Source: JAKAIY01 sp036258195 (GTDB lineage Bacteria; Chloroflexota; Ktedonobacteria; Ktedonobacterales; JADMIN01). From it: 64,000 bases of DNA. The position numbers were made by a program, and so were the translations under genes. Under the pieces are notes generated by a model. It was given only the letters and a program-made list of their open reading frames with translations. It did no database searches and was not told where the DNA came from. Shown here piece by piece: positions 1 to 8,147 of this stretch. The stretch lies in the NCBI GenBank assembly GCA_036258195.1, contig DATAED010000076.1:10116-74115 (forward strand), given 5' to 3'. Position 1 is the first letter of the stretch. Each line of letters opens with the position of its first letter.

Positions 1-2
1 AA

Positions 3-59
3 GACTACACCGTGCGCGATGGCGACATCATCGAGTTCCGCTTCAACGTCACGAAGTAG
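3..59 (+). CDS. ychF: Ribosome-binding ATPase YchF, C-terminal end only
   Basis: Only the last 18 codons and the TAG stop lie in the window. The visible residues include DGDIIEFRFNV, the typical end of the TGS domain that closes YchF/Obg-like ATPases, which bind ATP and associate with ribosomes. The G domain is outside the window, so the call rests on this short tail alone. The gene is followed by two palindromic repeats and converges with the kinase gene on the other strand. Confidence 0.6.
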   Translation, partial: DYTVRDGDIIEFRFNVTK

Positions 60-66
60 CCGCGAC

Positions 67-98
67 CTCAGCCCCCGCTCCCGCAGGTGAGGGGGAGC
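67..98. repeat. Degenerate type B intergenic palindrome
   Basis: C-rich then G-rich segment (cccgctcccgcaggtgaggg core) just after the ychF stop. It resembles the type B palindromes at 13.9, 22.8, 25.3, 42.9, 50.0 and 54.6 kb but is the most decayed copy. It could help end ychF transcription; no T run follows. Confidence 0.45.
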
Positions 99-142
99 CG
101 GAATCGCGGTATGTCGAAAACGCCGCCACTCGCCACAATCTC

Positions 143-197
143 TGGCCTGGGTTCCCCCTCCCGCGGAGGGGAGGGGGACAGGGAGAGAGGTTCCGCT
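143..197. repeat. Type A intergenic palindrome
   Basis: Begins GGCCTGGGTTCCCCCTCCC, has a short GCGG loop, returns as GGGGAGGGGGA, and ends with GAGAGGTTCCGC. Near-identical copies occur at 29.88 kb (same orientation) and at 54.2 and 61.3 kb (opposite orientation). It lies between two convergent genes, which suits a two-sided transcription stop or mRNA-end structure. Confidence 0.7.
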
Positions 198-257
198 TGC
201 CCCACGCCGCACCTCCCGGCCCGAATCCCTACCACGTGAAGGCCAGAGGGCCGAGGT

Positions 258-2063
258 CTACCCGCCGACGTTGTAGAGCTGCACGTTGCTGAAGGAGCCA
301 GCGCCATCGGTGCAGATCGCCACCCAGCCAGTGGTGAACGCCGTGTTCGTCACCGACGGATAAGCGCGCCCGTTGACATACGGCGTCAGGCTCGACCCCT
401 GGAACATGAGCCCGAAGGTAAACTGCTGCGGGGGGATTCCGACCAGACGCGCCTGCCGCAGGGTCGTTGGCTGGCCAGCGGCGTCCACAGAGTAGATCAC
501 GTAGGCGCCATGGGCGCCATCTACCGCCAGGTAGTAGCCCTCGATATTGAACGACGTGCCGGTCGTCGTGTTCCCGACCCCCTGACGCACCCCAATCTCG
601 GCTTTGCCGCTCTGCGGGTCAACCGTCGTCTGCATGTAGCCATCGCCCTTCTGCACCGCATTTGCGGAGAGGCAGGCCAGCGAGCCTGCCTTGGGCGAGG
701 CGAGATCGACCTGCGTGGCGCCTACACACGTGACGGTGGCGCCATCGGAGGTCCACACCGGAGTGGCCTGGCCATCGCAGGTGGGGGCCGGATTCGCGAA
801 GACCTGGCTGCCCACGCCCGGTGGTGGGGTAGAGGGAGCGGTGGTGGGGGTGGGGCCGTTGGGCGTCACCGTGGCGCCCACTGTCGCCGTGGCGCCTGCC
901 GTCGTGGATGGCGAGGTGGACGCCTGCGCTTGTTGCGTGAGCGTCGCGTTGGCCTGCGCCGTCTCGGTTGCCACCGCCGCCAGATGCTGCTGATTGCTGA
1001 AGTACGCGCCGCCGCCGACCACAGCGGTCAGCAGCACGATCACCGCCAGCACCGCCAACCACAGCCGTCCCATGCCGCCGCCGCCCGCGCCGCGCGGCTT
1101 GCCCTGCGCGCCAGCAGGCCCACCCGGCCACGGCGGCGCCGCCACGGACATAGGCGCGGCGCGCTCCGTTACAGGTGGCGGCGCAGCGACCGGCGCCATG
1201 CCCGCATCGGCCCCTGCCTCCACCGCGCGCGCGAAGGCCGTCACATTCGGAAAACGCTGTGCCGGGTCTTTGGCCAGCCCGCGCAGGATCGCCGCTTCCA
1301 TCTGCGGCGGCACGGCGGGATTAAACTTGCGTAGCGACGGCGGCGCATCATACATGTGCGCGCGCGTCAGCGCGCCCAGCTCGCCCTCGAATGGCGGGCG
1401 TCCGGCCAGCAATTGATACGTCATGACGGACAGCGCATATTGATCGGTGGCGGGCGAGAACTTGCCGTCGAACTGCTCGGGGGCCATGTAGGTGAAGGTA
1501 CCAGCAACCTGCGTGCGCGCTGTGTTCGAGTCCGGCCCGCGCGCCACGCCAAAGTCCGCCAGCATCAGGCGCCAGTGGCCGCTCGGTTCGATCTGGATGA
1601 GGACGTTGCCGGGCTTCACATCGCGGTGCACCACACCGCGATCATGGATGTATTGGAGCGCCGAGGCCACCTGTGACACGATGTCGGACGTCATCGCGGC
1701 ATCCAGCGGCAGACTCAGCGAGCGGCGCGAGCGCCCGCGAATGGCGTCGGAGAGCGAACCATCCTCGGCATACATCATGACGATGTAGAGATAATCCTGC
1801 TCCGAGCCACTATAATACACCGGCAGGATGTTGGGATTGTTGAAATTGGCGGCCAGGCTGACCTCACGCTTGAAGCGCTCGCGAATGTCCTCGACATCCT
1901 CCGCCTGCACAGAGAGCGTGTCCGGGCGCACCACTTTGACGGCCACCGCCCGATTGCCCGCGTTGAGCTGCTCGGCGAGGTAGACCTCGCCCATGCCGCC
2001 CTCGCCCACGACGCGATTGAGCCGGCAGCCGCCCAGCTCGCGGCCCTGGAGATTCAACGCCAT
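258..2063 (-). CDS. Membrane-anchored Ser/Thr protein kinase with extracellular lectin-like domain
   Basis: A 601-residue PknB-type kinase. Visible motifs are the glycine loop VGEGGMGEVYLA (19-30), the ATP lysine K43, HRDVKPGN with catalytic D148, DFG with D170 and the APE motif near 194-196. A Pro/Ala-rich linker leads to one membrane segment (LAVLAVIVLLTAVVGGGAYF), then a Thr/Pro-rich stretch and a C-terminal beta-rich domain that resembles a concanavalin/DUF1080-like fold. The inferred layout is a cytoplasmic kinase with an outside sensor. The start at 2063 follows a GGAGGGAC ribosome site; the open frame runs further upstream to 2279 but lacks such a site. An extended -10 promoter lies about 60 bases upstream. 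The substrate and ligand are unknown. Confidence 0.9.
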   Translation of the reverse strand: MALNLQGRELGGCRLNRVVGEGGMGEVYLAEQLNAGNRAVAVKVVRPDTLSVQAEDVEDIRERFKREVSLAANFNNPNILPVYYSGSEQDYLYIVMMYAEDGSLSDAIRGRSRRSLSLPLDAAMTSDIVSQVASALQYIHDRGVVHRDVKPGNVLIQIEPSGHWRLMLADFGVARGPDSNTARTQVAGTFTYMAPEQFDGKFSPATDQYALSVMTYQLLAGRPPFEGELGALTRAHMYDAPPSLRKFNPAVPPQMEAAILRGLAKDPAQRFPNVTAFARAVEAGADAGMAPVAAPPPVTERAAPMSVAAPPWPGGPAGAQGKPRGAGGGGMGRLWLAVLAVIVLLTAVVGGGAYFSNQQHLAAVATETAQANATLTQQAQASTSPSTTAGATATVGATVTPNGPTPTTAPSTPPPGVGSQVFANPAPTCDGQATPVWTSDGATVTCVGATQVDLASPKAGSLACLSANAVQKGDGYMQTTVDPQSGKAEIGVRQGVGNTTTGTSFNIEGYYLAVDGAHGAYVIYSVDAAGQPTTLRQARLVGIPPQQFTFGLMFQGSSLTPYVNGRAYPSVTNTAFTTGWVAICTDGAGSFSNVQLYNVGG

Positions 2064-2120
2064 ACAGTCCCTCCGCCATTGCGATGGCCAGCCACTCACA
2101 CCTAGAGCCATCGCGCCTTG

Positions 2121-2129
2121 AGTATAGCA
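2121..2129 (-). promoter_or_regulatory. Extended -10 promoter for the Ser/Thr kinase
   Basis: The minus strand reads TGC TATACT, an extended -10 element. Transcription would start about 55 bases before the kinase ATG at 2063. No good -35 hexamer is visible, as is usual for extended -10 promoters. Confidence 0.5.
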
Positions 2130-2177
2130 GACTTGCGCGCTGGCGGCGGCGGCTCGCCAGGAACCCACCGGGCGCAC

Positions 2178-2207
2178 TTGTGCAATGTCGCGTCGATACT
2201 CTATACT
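2178..2207 (+). promoter_or_regulatory. Candidate plus-strand promoter upstream of the small ORF and ispH
   Basis: TTGTGC (-35) and TATACT (-10) are separated by 18 bases on the plus strand. This would give a long leader before the 58-codon gene at 2463 and ispH. The match is good at -10 and fair at -35. Confidence 0.4.
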
Positions 2208-2462
2208 AGGGCCATCAACCGGCAGGGGGCAGGCGGCGAACTGGCAGGATGGCCGGGTAGAGCGCACAGTGCGTAACATGACCGCTGGTGATTGGGGTAC
2301 AATAGACTTGAGGGCACGTAGCTCTCGGCGCTGGCGAGTGGCCCAGCGTCAATGCGATCTCCCAACGGCGATCATGTGCGCACGGCAAGCGGTGTCTGGG
2401 AATGACCCCAGGCGGGCATCTTCGAGCAAGCGCCCCACGCGGGCGGCTGGAGGAGCGGACAC

Positions 2463-2639
2463 ATGGAGCCAGTGATCGCGTCGTCGAACACACAGCGAAC
2501 ACTCAGCGTATCTGACCAGCCGGATACCGTCGAGCCGACGGCTGACTCCTCCGAGCCAGTGAGTGAGACCTTCGTCGCCACCATCGTCCGTCTCGATCAG
2601 TCAGCCGCTGAACGCCTGTTTCGCGTCGCTCGGCTGTAG
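2463..2639 (+). CDS. Small protein of unknown function (58 aa)
   Basis: An open frame from ATG to TAG with a strong ribosome site, GGAGGAG, eight bases before the ATG. The product is acidic and Ser/Thr/Glu-rich in its first half (for example DQPDTVEPTADSSEP) and ends with SAAERLFRVARL, a short likely amphipathic helix. It has no cysteine, signal peptide or membrane segment. It lies 149 bases upstream of ispH on the same strand, so the two may be co-transcribed. I recognise no family; the ribosome site is the main support. Confidence 0.4.
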   Translation: MEPVIASSNTQRTLSVSDQPDTVEPTADSSEPVSETFVATIVRLDQSAAERLFRVARL

Positions 2640-2788
2640 GGCCGCCCACGCGAAGCGCCGACGCGCGACGGTCGCTGGGCGCCGTTGAGCTGTCACAAAA
2701 GAATCGCCAGGGCGGTCAGCCTGATGACGAGAGCCATGCATACGCGGCTTTCGTGGCTCGCTGGCAAGCGAAAGGTGATGCGCGCGTA

Positions 2789-3697
2789 ATGGACGTCATT
2801 AAAATCTCGCCTCGCGGCTACTGCTACGGTGTGGTGGACGCGATGAGTATCGCTCGGAATGCGGCGCACGATGCGTCACTTCCGCGGCCCATCTATATCA
2901 TTGGCCTGATCGTCCACAACCGGTTTGCAGTCGAAGAGCTGACGTCGCTCGGCGTCACCACGCTCGACGGCCCCGACCGCGCCTCGATCCTCGAACAGGT
3001 CACCGAAGGCACCGTCATCTTCACCGCCCACGGTGTCAGCCCCCTGGTAAAAGAGCGCGCCCGCGAGCGCGGCCTATACGTCATCGACGCCACCTGCCCC
3101 GATGTCACCAAAACGCACGACCTCGTGCGCAACTTTGTCGCGCAGGGCTACGAGGTGATCTACATCGGCAAGAAGGGGCATCCTGAGCCAGAGGGAGTCA
3201 TTGGCGAGGCGCCCGAGCATGTCGCACTGGTCGAGACGGAAGCCGACATCGCCGACATCCCGCAGCATATCCGCGCCGCCGACCGCCTGCTCATCACCAC
3301 GCAGACCACCCTCAGCCAGTGGGACACCGCTCGATTGACGGAAGAACTGGTGCGGCGCTTCCCCCAGGCCGAGGTCTACAACGAGATCTGCATGGCGACA
3401 CAGCTTCGACAAGAGGCCGTCGCCTCACAGGCCAAAGGCGCTGAGTTGACCATTGTGGTCGGCGACCCACGCAGCAATAACACGAATCGGCTCGCGCAGG
3501 TGGCGGAGGAACTGGCGGGCTGCCCGTCCATTCGCATCGAATCCGTTGACGACCTCACGCCCGAGATGATCGCTGGCAAGCGTCGCATCGCCATCACGGC
3601 GGGCGCCTCGACTCCCAGCCAGATCACGCGCGCCGTGATTCGCTATGTGGAAGCCCTGGGCGGCAAGCCCAAGCTCGTGACAACGGTAGAGCGCTAA
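2789..3697 (+). CDS. ispH: 4-hydroxy-3-methylbut-2-enyl diphosphate reductase
   Basis: Last enzyme of the MEP isoprenoid pathway; it reduces HMBPP to IPP and DMAPP using a [4Fe-4S] cluster. The 302-residue product has the three cluster cysteines: C12 in RGYCYGVVDAM, C103 in DATCPDVTKTH and C201 in EICMATQLRQ. It also has the usual HGV segment (81-83) and the NNTNRL segment in the C-terminal third. The RGYCYGVVDAM form is that of the Bacillus-type subfamily. I chose the ATG at 2789 because AAAGGTG lies just upstream and because known IspH proteins begin at this point; the frame extends to a GTG at 2753. With fni at 11.6 kb it points to MEP-derived isoprenoids. Confidence 0.95.
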   Translation: MDVIKISPRGYCYGVVDAMSIARNAAHDASLPRPIYIIGLIVHNRFAVEELTSLGVTTLDGPDRASILEQVTEGTVIFTAHGVSPLVKERARERGLYVIDATCPDVTKTHDLVRNFVAQGYEVIYIGKKGHPEPEGVIGEAPEHVALVETEADIADIPQHIRAADRLLITTQTTLSQWDTARLTEELVRRFPQAEVYNEICMATQLRQEAVASQAKGAELTIVVGDPRSNNTNRLAQVAEELAGCPSIRIESVDDLTPEMIAGKRRIAITAGASTPSQITRAVIRYVEALGGKPKLVTTVER

Positions 3698-3926
3698 CAT
3701 CAGCGCTGCGCGCGGGCGTTCACAGCGCCACCCACGCCAGAGCCTTCGCACACGGAGGAGATGCGACACCCGATCTATCACCCAGACCACGGCGAGATGT
3801 CCACCTGAGAACCAGGCAGCCGCTTTGCGCTGAGTAGTCCTGTCATTCCTGGGAAGACGCGCCGCGTCGCAGACCTCACACCGCAGTGAGCGCGCTGCTC
3901 GACGCGCAGTTCGGAGGATGCCGACG

Positions 3927-6215
3927 ATGAAGAGCCTGTACGCGATCCTTGGGGAGCTTCCTTTCGCAGCGCTGCAGGAGCTTGCTCCCTGGTGGGGCGC
4001 GGAGCCACCGGAACACGATGATGTCGACGCGCGCCAACGCCTCGAACGGGCGATGCGCGACTCGGTGGCGTCCCGGTTCGTGTGGGAGCGCCTGAGTGAC
4101 GATGAGCGTCGCGTGCTCTTCTGCATCGTTGGCCCCTCAGCGCGTAACTGGCAACTCGTCGATCAGGTCGCGAATCGCAGTCACATCGACACCGCGCTCG
4201 CGCTGGCTGCCGTCGAGCGATTGGCTGGGTGGGGGCTGATCCAACTGGAGCAGGCCAAGGTGCAAGGCGGCGAGCTGATGGGACAGCGCGCCACCTTCTA
4301 TGGCTATTCGACACCTCGCAATCCTTCCGCGCCGGTCGAGGAGAAGCAGATTGCCTATGTGCCGACCGAGCTGGCCACCGGACTCTACTCCACTGGCCGC
4401 GAGCTCTTCATTGTCGGGGGTGACCGCTCCGAGAAGACGCTCGATGAACTGCTGATGCCCTATCGCCAGGGCGATCTCGACCAGATCGGGCGACGCTTCG
4501 GACTGACCATGCAGTCCTACTACTCGCGCAACGAAGTGCGCGCTGCGATGGCCGAGAATCTGACGCAGGCGGAGGCGGTGCGCTATGCGCTAGCTCGCGT
4601 GCCAAGCCTCCTGCGCAACACCTATGAGTGGCTGCGCAGCCAGGGAGGCAAAGCGCCGACCAGTGAGGTGCGCCAGCGCTTCGAGCTGGATGACATCGCC
4701 CTGGCGAGCCTGCTGCATGCGCTCGAAGATTACGCGCTGGTGTTTGACACCTTCAGTGATGGCAAACGCTCGCTGTTCATCCCCTTCGAGACGCTGCGCA
4801 ATCTGCAGAAGGCCGAGGCGCGCCCGCAGGCTACCGTTGGGTTGACCGAGATTCCCACGCCGCGCGCCATCCGGCCCGCCGATCCGACCTTTCTGTGGGA
4901 TCTGGCGGCGCTTACCGCCGTCGCGTCTCAGCAGGAGATCGAGCTGACTCGCGCTGGCTCGCTGCCCAAGCGCGCCGCGCAACGCCTGCTGCCCTCGCTC
5001 GCCAGCGACCGCACCCACGGGCCAGAGATTGACGCGCTGGCCTACGTGGATATGCTGAAGCAGGAAGCCAATGAGCTGGGGGTAATCGCCGCGCCGCCAT
5101 CCACGTCGCGCCGACGTGAGACGCTGGCGGTCGGTGAGCGGCTGACCTCGTGGAGTCGGCATGATCTCGTCATGCAGGCGCGCCGACTCTTCAAGCGCTG
5201 GCCCACCGATCGCTGGTGGATTGACCTGCCGGGCGCGAACTATCAGGAGTGGCACACCTTCTATCTGGAGGCGCCGCTGGCGCGTGAAGCGCTCACCGCG
5301 CAGTTGCGCCAGTGCAAGCCGGGAGTCTGGTACTCGCTCCAGTCGTTCCGCGCCACGATTCAGGGCAACGATCCGTATGTGCTGCGGCCATCGCAGCGCT
5401 GCGCAGGCGAGGCGGGATTCAAGCTGGCCGAAGAGCTGCGCGCGCACTGGGATGAAACCGATGGCGAGATCATCACCGGCATGTTTCGCTCGACCCTGTA
5501 CGAATTGGGCTTCGTGGCGCTCGGCTACGACCGCGATGCGCCGCCCTCCTCGCATGATGGCGATGTCAATCCGGACGCCTTCATGCTGACGGATCTGGGC
5601 TACGAGGCGCTGCATGGTGAGCTTGGCGCGTCGCAGCAGCCATCGCCGCGCTCGCTGATCGTGCAGCCCAATTTCCAGGCCATCCTGATGGAGCCACATA
5701 TGCCAGCGCTCTACTGGCTCGTGCGCTTCGCCAGCATGGAGCAGATCGGTCGCGTCAGCCGCTTTACGCTCACCCGCGAGGCGCTGCACCATGGGCTGAG
5801 CCGCCAGGGACCAGACGCATCGGTTGATGACGTGATCGCGTTCCTGGAGGCGCACAACCAGAAAACCCTGCCGCAAAACGTCATCTACACGCTGCGGGAC
5901 TGGGCGCGCCAGTTCCGCGAGGCGCAGCGCCCGGAGAATGGCGCGCGCGTGTTGAAGTTCAAAGATGAAGGCGTGGTGGATCGCATCCTGCGCTCACACC
6001 GGCTCAAGGCGTTTCGGCTGCGGCGGATCGATGCGCGCTCGGTCGTCGCGCCAGCAGAGATCAGCCTGCCCGATCTGCGAGGCGCGCTGGAGCATCTCGG
6101 CTACGCCCGCAAGCTGCTGAGCGGCCTCGAACTGGTGGCTCCGGCGGCGGTGGGCGCGGGCGTCGGCGCAGGCGCAGCGCGCCCACTCAGCCGACGCCGC
6201 ATACCACGCCCGTAG
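3927..6215 (+). CDS. Helicase-associated XPB/Ssl2 N-domain-like protein
   Basis: A large soluble protein of about 762 residues with no Walker motifs. The C-terminal third, around SLIVQPNFQAILMEPHMPAL and GRVSRFTLTREAL, matches the XPB/Ssl2 N-terminal helicase-associated family (PF13625-like), which in bacteria often occurs in proteins without their own ATPase, near DNA-repair helicases. Two winged-helix-like segments seem to precede it (around residues 70-130 and 215-290). The frame allows ATG at 3918, but GGAGG ends at 3917; ATG at 3927 has a nine-base spacing, so I prefer it. It ends in an Ala/Gly/Arg-rich tail. Binding of DNA or a helicase partner is inference; none is encoded nearby. Confidence 0.75.
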   Translation: MKSLYAILGELPFAALQELAPWWGAEPPEHDDVDARQRLERAMRDSVASRFVWERLSDDERRVLFCIVGPSARNWQLVDQVANRSHIDTALALAAVERLAGWGLIQLEQAKVQGGELMGQRATFYGYSTPRNPSAPVEEKQIAYVPTELATGLYSTGRELFIVGGDRSEKTLDELLMPYRQGDLDQIGRRFGLTMQSYYSRNEVRAAMAENLTQAEAVRYALARVPSLLRNTYEWLRSQGGKAPTSEVRQRFELDDIALASLLHALEDYALVFDTFSDGKRSLFIPFETLRNLQKAEARPQATVGLTEIPTPRAIRPADPTFLWDLAALTAVASQQEIELTRAGSLPKRAAQRLLPSLASDRTHGPEIDALAYVDMLKQEANELGVIAAPPSTSRRRETLAVGERLTSWSRHDLVMQARRLFKRWPTDRWWIDLPGANYQEWHTFYLEAPLAREALTAQLRQCKPGVWYSLQSFRATIQGNDPYVLRPSQRCAGEAGFKLAEELRAHWDETDGEIITGMFRSTLYELGFVALGYDRDAPPSSHDGDVNPDAFMLTDLGYEALHGELGASQQPSPRSLIVQPNFQAILMEPHMPALYWLVRFASMEQIGRVSRFTLTREALHHGLSRQGPDASVDDVIAFLEAHNQKTLPQNVIYTLRDWARQFREAQRPENGARVLKFKDEGVVDRILRSHRLKAFRLRRIDARSVVAPAEISLPDLRGALEHLGYARKLLSGLELVAPAAVGAGVGAGAARPLSRRRIPRP

Positions 6216-6293
6216 GAAGCGTATCCCTGTAAGGAGGCATGAGTGGCACGCAGCGCCGTCCACAGCGGGCCCAGGCGGTAGAAGAGGTGGAGG

Positions 6294-6515
6294 ATGCGGC
6301 GGCAGGTGAGGCGCCGGGCGCGCTGGAGCGGACTCGTGGTAGTCGGCTTGCTGATGCTGTTTGAAAGTGGATGCATCCAGGCGCCGACGTTGCCGCCCAT
6401 CGGCACGCCTGCGCCGCATGGGATCGGCATCATCCATGGCGCCCAGCAACGCGCCGCCAGCGAGCCGACGCTGGCGCGAGAAGACGATCACAACAAATCA
6501 GCGCCGCGCTCCTGA
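6294..6515 (+). CDS. Putative small lipoprotein
   Basis: A 73-residue frame with an Arg-rich start (MRRQVRRRARW), a hydrophobic stretch GLVVVGLLMLF, then ESGC, which resembles an imperfect lipobox. The mature part is Pro-rich at first and ends polar. GGTGGAGG abuts the ATG, so the spacing is poor; a GTG at 6306 would have a longer spacing. It lies 79 bases after the helicase-associated gene and converges with the next gene. Lipidation is inferred; the protein may not be made. Confidence 0.4.
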   Translation: MRRQVRRRARWSGLVVVGLLMLFESGCIQAPTLPPIGTPAPHGIGIIHGAQQRAASEPTLAREDDHNKSAPRS

Positions 6516-6551
6516 TCACCGGGAGCGCCGCGCTCGCCGCTCTGTGATCGC

Positions 6552-7313
6552 CTATGGTCCAGTTGTGCTGGTCGCGGACGGCGTGGCCCCGGCGCCAGGC
6601 GTCGCGGAGTTGACGGGCGGCGCGCCACCCTCCGTCGGATAGATCGACGAGCCGATGTCGGTCACGCTCCAGCTATTGTTGGACGACTCCAGGACGAGCT
6701 TGGTCGTGTAGCTCGTCGCCTTGCCAGCTTTGGTGCGCGTCACCTTATACGTCAGGGTCGCCGTCGTACTATCAGCCGATGTGTTCGTCAGCGTTGCGCT
6801 CGTCACGTTGCCGTAGTCCGAATCAGCCTGCGCCGCATCGTGCGTGAACTGAGCCTGCGGGATGGAGATGCGCAGATTGGAGCCGAGCAGGTTGAGATAG
6901 ATATCCTGATAGTTCTGCGACTGCTCATCAGACCAGAAGAGTTGCGCCGTCGCGGTCGGCCCCGGATTGAAGCTCAGCGCGTTGAACGCGAAATAGAAGC
7001 CGCCCGCGCAGAATGCGCAGGTCAGGAACGAGCCAATCGTCATCACCAGCGCCAGCATCATGCTATTGGGCTGGGGAGGCTGGCGCACCGGAAAGCGCGA
7101 CTCGAAGTCGTCGCGCATCTCGCGCAGCCGCAGCACCCGCTCGTAGCGCGCCTGGCGCTCTTCACCCTGCTTTGTCTCGGGCTGAAGTTCAAGCTGCCGT
7201 AGCTCGGCGTCAATTTCCTTGACGCGCGCCTGAGCCTCGCGCAGCTCCTCCGGTGACGCTCGCCTGCTCTTCGCCACAGCGGATAACCGGGCGCGGGTTC
7301 TATCGCGCACCAC
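6552..7313 (-). CDS. Single-pass membrane protein with N-terminal coiled coil, unknown function
   Basis: A product of about 253 residues. Residues 20-75 are charged and heptad-like (EELREAQARVKEIDAELRQL and following), suggesting a cytoplasmic coiled coil. Residues 86-110 form one membrane helix with two cysteines. The outer part (115-230) is Thr/Ser-rich and beta-like, of a type similar to DUF4878/NTF2-like lipoprotein domains, ending in a Thr/Pro/Ala tail. Two adjacent GTG codons can start it (7313 or 7310); GGGAGG lies two or five bases before them, so 7310 is slightly better. No known family is certain. Confidence 0.65.
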   Translation of the reverse strand: MVRDRTRARLSAVAKSRRASPEELREAQARVKEIDAELRQLELQPETKQGEERQARYERVLRLREMRDDFESRFPVRQPPQPNSMMLALVMTIGSFLTCAFCAGGFYFAFNALSFNPGPTATAQLFWSDEQSQNYQDIYLNLLGSNLRISIPQAQFTHDAAQADSDYGNVTSATLTNTSADSTTATLTYKVTRTKAGKATSYTTKLVLESSNNSWSVTDIGSSIYPTEGGAPPVNSATPGAGATPSATSTTGP

Positions 7314-7454
7314 AACCTCCCTGCGCTACTGCCGTACGCGCACGGCACGCGATACGGCGCGAGCGTACTGTAGCGGTTTGGCGGCGGCAGTGTCAAGCGA
7401 GGTGGGACGTTTTGCGCGCCCCTTGCCCCCAGCATTTCAGTGCCCGCGAGTGGT

Positions 7455-7484
7455 TTGCCGCAGGGCGCGTTCCTGTGCTACATT
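7455..7484 (+). promoter_or_regulatory. Promoter of the Pao-like molybdenum hydroxylase operon
   Basis: TTGCCG and TACATT are separated by 18 bases, and the -10 is preceded by TGC, making it an extended -10. It lies about 75 bases before the ATG of the first operon gene. Confidence 0.5.
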
Positions 7485-7560
7485 CAGATGGCGTTGCGCC
7501 GGAAAAGTCCGTTGGCGTCTGCGTCGGCAGGTATCCGGTCGCTTCATCAGGGGAGGTATC

Positions 7561-8079
7561 ATGCCCGATCAGACTGCGGGGCAATCCACCGGCACGCCCA
7601 CCAACGAGCAGGCAGCGTCGCGGCGGGCGGCCCGCCTCACCATCAATGGCGCCGACTACGCTGTGGATGTCGAGACGCGCGCCACGCTGCTCGATACCCT
7701 GCGCGACGACCTCGGCCTGACAGGCGCCAAGCTCGGCTGCGATATGGGCCAGTGTGGCGCTTGCACCGTGCTGGTGGACGGCGCGCCGATGTATAGCTGC
7801 CTGCTGCTTGCCATCGAGCAGCAGGGCCGCGTCATCACGACCATCGAGGGGTTGGCGGCTTCGGGCGAGCTCGATCCCATCCAGCGCGCCATGATCGAGC
7901 ACGACGCGCTGCAGTGCGGCTTCTGCACCCCTGGCCAGGCGCTCGCCATGAAGGCGCTCTTCGACCGCGAGCCACATCCATCCGATGAGGAGATCGACCG
8001 CGCGCTGGCGGGCAATCTCTGCCGCTGCGGCGCCTATGTCAAGCTGCGCGCGGCGGCGCGTTCCCTCGCTGGCCGCTAG
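7561..8079 (+). CDS. Molybdenum hydroxylase small subunit with two [2Fe-2S] clusters (PaoA/YagT type)
   Basis: 172 residues, the usual length for the iron-sulfur subunit of xanthine-oxidase-family enzymes. The N-terminal plant-ferredoxin-like domain has CDMGQCGACTVLVDG plus a following cysteine (SCLL). The C-terminal helical domain has QCGFCTPG and NLCRCGAY. It passes electrons from the molybdenum subunit to the FAD subunit. Unlike E. coli PaoA it shows no twin-arginine signal, only a polar N-terminus, so the complex is probably cytoplasmic. GGGAGG lies five bases before the ATG. It is first of three genes, followed after 68 bases by the molybdenum subunit. Confidence 0.92.
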   Translation: MPDQTAGQSTGTPTNEQAASRRAARLTINGADYAVDVETRATLLDTLRDDLGLTGAKLGCDMGQCGACTVLVDGAPMYSCLLLAIEQQGRVITTIEGLAASGELDPIQRAMIEHDALQCGFCTPGQALAMKALFDREPHPSDEEIDRALAGNLCRCGAYVKLRAAARSLAGR

Positions 8080-8147
8080 CGCCACGCGCCCTGGCCTTCT
8101 TCCTGCTGCCCTGTCAGCGCCACACGACACCAGAGGATCAGGAAACC

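Larger units (their letters stand above)
2064..2462. other. Divergent promoter region, no gene seen
   Basis: About 400 bases between the kinase start and the small plus-strand gene. It holds a minus-strand extended -10 for the kinase, a plus-strand TATACT promoter and a second possible -10 (TACAAT at 2298-2303). I see no RNA gene or repeat here. Confidence 0.5.

Noticed and set aside
4590..5876. Minus-strand open frame opposite the helicase-associated gene
   Set aside because: Shadow of a longer, motif-bearing gene; no ribosome site and no family motif.
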